Shown here one piece after another: positions 39,581 to 41,464 of a DNA stretch of 41,464 bases (the first letter of the stretch is position 1; the number at the start of each line of letters is the position of its first letter). The notes below the pieces were generated by a model. The model saw only the letters and a program-made list of their open reading frames with translations, searched no databases and was not told the origin of the DNA. The DNA lies in assembly GCA_017622295.1 (NCBI GenBank), contig JAGARK010000058.1, positions 1 through 41,464 on the forward strand, written 5' to 3'. Both the position numbers and the translations under genes were made by a program. This DNA is from Oscillospiraceae bacterium. Its GTDB lineage: Bacteria > Bacillota > Clostridia > Oscillospirales > Oscillospiraceae.

Positions 39581-40705
39581 ATGAAAGACCTTTCCAAGAT
39601 TTCGGTAGTCCTGCCTTCTCTGGACCCCGACGACAAGCTGATAGCCGTCATCGACGGTCTCCTGGAATACGGCTTTACGGATATCATTCTGATCAACGAC
39701 GGCAGCAAGCCCGAAAACCTGCATTATTTCCTTGATGCCGCCGCGCAGCATCCTGAGATCCACCTGCTGCACCATGAAGTCAACCGCGGCAAGGGCGCAG
39801 CCCTGAAAAACGCTTTCAACTGGTTCCTGGAAAACCGCCCCGAGGGCCTCGGCATCGTCACCGTGGACGGCGACAATCAGCATCACCCCGCCGATACCCG
39901 CGCCTGCTGCGAACACATGCTGGAATCCGGTCATGTGACCCTGGGCTGCCGTGATTTCAATCAGGACGACGTCCCCGCCCGCAGCCGCTTCGGCAACAAG
40001 ACCACCTCCACCGTGTTCAAGATCTTCGTGGGCATGACCATCTCCGACACCCAGACCGGCCTCCGCGCCATTCCCCGGGACGCTCTGAAGCTGCTGGTCA
40101 CCGTCGCCGGCGACCGGTTCGAATACGAGACCAATATGCTGCTGGCCATGAAGACCAACGCCATCGATTTTGATGAGGTGAAGATCCGTACCGTCTACAT
40201 CGAAGAAAACGCCAGCTCCCATTTCCACCCCATCCGGGACTCCTGGAGGATTTACAAGCTGATTCTGGCCCATTTTTTCCGGTATACCGCCGTTTCCGTC
40301 CTCAGCGCCATCATTGACAACGGTCTGTTTGCCATTCTGGATCTGCTGCTGCACAATTCTGTGACTGGCATGACCCTGACCACAGTGTGCACCGCCGGCG
40401 CCAGAGTGGTCTCCTCCCTGTTCAATTTCTTCATGAACAAGAAGGTGGTCTTCAAGACCAATGCCTCCACCGGCAAGGCCATGATGCGCTACTATCTGCT
40501 GGCGATCCCCCAGCTGGCCGCCCAGGCGCTGCTGACCCAGGGCGTTTACAGCCTTTTGAACATTCCCGATACCGCCACGGGCCTTCGTACCCTGATCTAC
40601 GCTGTGGTCATGACGGTGTTGTATATCGTCAGCTTTATGATCCAGCAGCGCTGGGTCTTCGCCCCTCAGAAAAAAGAGAAACAGGAGGCTGAGATTCAGA
40701 AATGA
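39581..40705 (+). CDS. Bifunctional glycosyltransferase family 2 / GtrA-family protein
   Basis: A 374-residue fusion. Residues about 5-210 are a GT2 domain: ISVVLPSLDPDDKLIAVIDG, ILINDGS, NRGKGAALKNAF, VTVDGDNQHHP (the DxD-like site) and DTQTGLRAIP. Residues about 230-360 are a GtrA-type domain with four helices (FFRYTAVSVLSAIIDNGLFA and FNFFMNKKVVFK). The pair suits synthesis and flipping of a polyprenyl-phosphate-linked sugar for envelope glycosylation. It overlaps the PAP2 gene by 4 nt, and a phosphatase for polyprenyl diphosphates fits the same pathway. Confidence 0.93.
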   Translation: MKDLSKISVVLPSLDPDDKLIAVIDGLLEYGFTDIILINDGSKPENLHYFLDAAAQHPEIHLLHHEVNRGKGAALKNAFNWFLENRPEGLGIVTVDGDNQHHPADTRACCEHMLESGHVTLGCRDFNQDDVPARSRFGNKTTSTVFKIFVGMTISDTQTGLRAIPRDALKLLVTVAGDRFEYETNMLLAMKTNAIDFDEVKIRTVYIEENASSHFHPIRDSWRIYKLILAHFFRYTAVSVLSAIIDNGLFAILDLLLHNSVTGMTLTTVCTAGARVVSSLFNFFMNKKVVFKTNASTGKAMMRYYLLAIPQLAAQALLTQGVYSLLNIPDTATGLRTLIYAVVMTVLYIVSFMIQQRWVFAPQKKEKQEAEIQK

Positions 40706-41301
40706 TTCAGGCAATTCAAACCTTACTTACCTCCCTGGCAATTAGCTTTGATCTGCCCATCCTCGATTGGATTCAGGCAAATCTCCAGTGCGGCATTCTG
40801 GACGTGCTGATGCCCATCATCACCTATTTCGGCGAAGACGGCATCGGCTGGATCGCCTGGGCTGTGCTGCTGCTGTTCTTCAAGAAGCACCGCAAGACCG
40901 GCCTCGGCATGGCTTTTGCCATGATCATTGGTCTGGTGGTCTGCAATATGACCCTGAAGCCCCTGATCGGCCGGATCCGGCCCTATGACTTCCAGGCGGA
41001 GCTGGGCATCACCATTGATCTGCTGGTCCATGGTCTCCACGACTATTCCTTCCCCTCCGGCCACACCATCGCTTCCATTGAAGCCGCCACAGTGATTCTG
41101 ATCAACAACAAAAAGATGGGCATCCCCGCCATGATTCTGGCGGTCCTCATCGCCTTCTCCCGGCTGTACCTGTATGTCCACTACCCCACCGACGTGCTGG
41201 TGTCCATCGTTCTGGGCGTTGCAATTGCCTTCCTGGCCAACTGGCTGGCAGGCCTTTGCTACCGGAACTTTAAAAAGGGAAAATATGAAAAAACAGCATA
41301 A
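40702..41301 (+). CDS. PAP2-family membrane phosphatase
   Basis: A 199-residue polytopic membrane protein with five to six helices. The three phosphatase motifs are present: KPLIGRIRP (KX6RP form), YSFPSGHT (PSGH) and SRLYLYVHYPTDV (SRX5HX3D). The family dephosphorylates lipid phosphates such as undecaprenyl diphosphate, phosphatidate or phosphatidylglycerophosphate. The ATG overlaps the upstream stop (ATGA). An IS3-type element begins 17 nt past its stop, which may have displaced the original terminator. Confidence 0.94.
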   Translation: MIQAIQTLLTSLAISFDLPILDWIQANLQCGILDVLMPIITYFGEDGIGWIAWAVLLLFFKKHRKTGLGMAFAMIIGLVVCNMTLKPLIGRIRPYDFQAELGITIDLLVHGLHDYSFPSGHTIASIEAATVILINNKKMGIPAMILAVLIAFSRLYLYVHYPTDVLVSIVLGVAIAFLANWLAGLCYRNFKKGKYEKTA

Positions 41302-41317
41302 AAAGAGTCCGGTTTTC

Positions 41318-41464
41318 TGTACTGCCCCAGTTTGTACGGACAGTACAAAAAGAGTTCCAATGTAGGAAATATTAAGTTTTAAGCGGGGTGGCGCAGCGTC
41401 AGCGGCGCCACTCCAGTTTTATTCTGGATGCGCTCATGGTTATAGAAGTGAATGTATCTGTCAA
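41318..41464 (-). mobile_element. End of an IS3-family insertion sequence (cut by window edge)
   Basis: The element's right end appears to start at 41318 with TGTACTGCCCCAGTTTGTAC, an IS3-like terminal sequence; TGTACTG (41318-41324) is repeated inverted as CAGTACA (41341-41347). The transposase stop lies 32 nt further in, as is normal. Most of the element lies beyond the window. Confidence 0.8.
41379..41464 (-). CDS. IS3-family transposase OrfB, C-terminal end (partial)
   Basis: Only the last 27 residues are visible: DRYIHFYNHERIQNKTGVAP followed by LTLRHPA. The YNHERIQ..TG.APL..R pattern is the invariant end of the IS3-family DDE integrase (rve) domain. The rest lies to the right of the window. 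It looks intact in the visible part. Confidence 0.88.
   Translation of the reverse strand, partial: DRYIHFYNHERIQNKTGVAPLTLRHPA

Noticed and set aside
39581-41301. GT2-GtrA and PAP2 pair considered as a new glycan system
   Set aside because: Both are common families and their pairing fits ordinary polyprenyl-phosphate sugar metabolism; nothing novel is visible.

Overview
The window looks like a chromosomal segment of an endospore-forming Clostridia bacterium, most likely an uncultured gut Oscillospirales lineage. Reasons: a spoIVA gene, hprK, a der-plsY-gpsA cluster, a SAM-I (S-box) riboswitch on metK, strong Shine-Dalgarno sites with several TTG/GTG starts, near-consensus sigma-A promoters spaced 16-17 nt, and GC-rich coding sequence with C/G-ending codons. 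No tRNA, rRNA, CRISPR array or prophage was seen.

Layout. 1-1287: 5' part of metK (minus) with its SAM-I riboswitch, whose P3 arm is greatly enlarged, plus terminator and promoter. 1288-4143: a rhomboid-like membrane protein with a zinc-ribbon tail, a nested palindromic repeat, then an sdpR-sdpI-sdpI operon with a visible operator. 4140-5522: folA and thyA on the minus strand. 5719-7703: an AGE-family epimerase and a GyrI-like protein. 7846-10374: a large secreted GH24 lysozyme with seven SH3b repeats. 10543-14870: mnmA, a YfhO-type membrane protein and a small PH-domain protein ending in an EF-hand-like loop. 14939-16550: an inverted-repeat element and spoIVA with a sigma-E-like promoter. 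16769-23092: housekeeping genes (yceD-rpmF, der-plsY-gpsA, rpmB, hprK, an RluA-family pseudouridine synthase). 23142-26490: NUDIX hydrolase, a broken RAYT-type transposase remnant behind a promoter with a LexA-like box, an ABC exporter and a second RluA-type synthase. 26755-31014: DHHW protein, MBOAT O-acyltransferase and a PlsC-like acyltransferase with zinc ribbon (envelope acylation). 31310-35372: a polar amino acid ABC transporter joined to an M20 amidohydrolase. 35484-37580: AT-richer accessory genes (NUDIX, HTH-membrane regulator) and a SmtB/CzrA-type ArsR repressor. 37644-41301: a GH2 glycosidase, then a GT2-GtrA fusion overlapping a PAP2 phosphatase. 41318-41464: the end of an IS3-family element cut by the window edge.

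How genes work together. thyA and folA form the thymidylate/folate cycle pair. plsY and gpsA make and use glycerol-3-phosphate for phospholipid synthesis. The MBOAT and DHHW proteins are the usual two-part machine that moves acyl groups onto an exported polymer. The ABC transporter and the M20 amidohydrolase probably import and hydrolyse an acylated or peptide-like amino acid. No wholly new multi-gene system was found. The most unusual items are the SAM-I riboswitch with a roughly 190-nt P3 arm, the PH protein with a full EF-hand loop, a two-copy sequence motif around the GH2/ArsR pair, and the traces of RAYT/REP-like elements.
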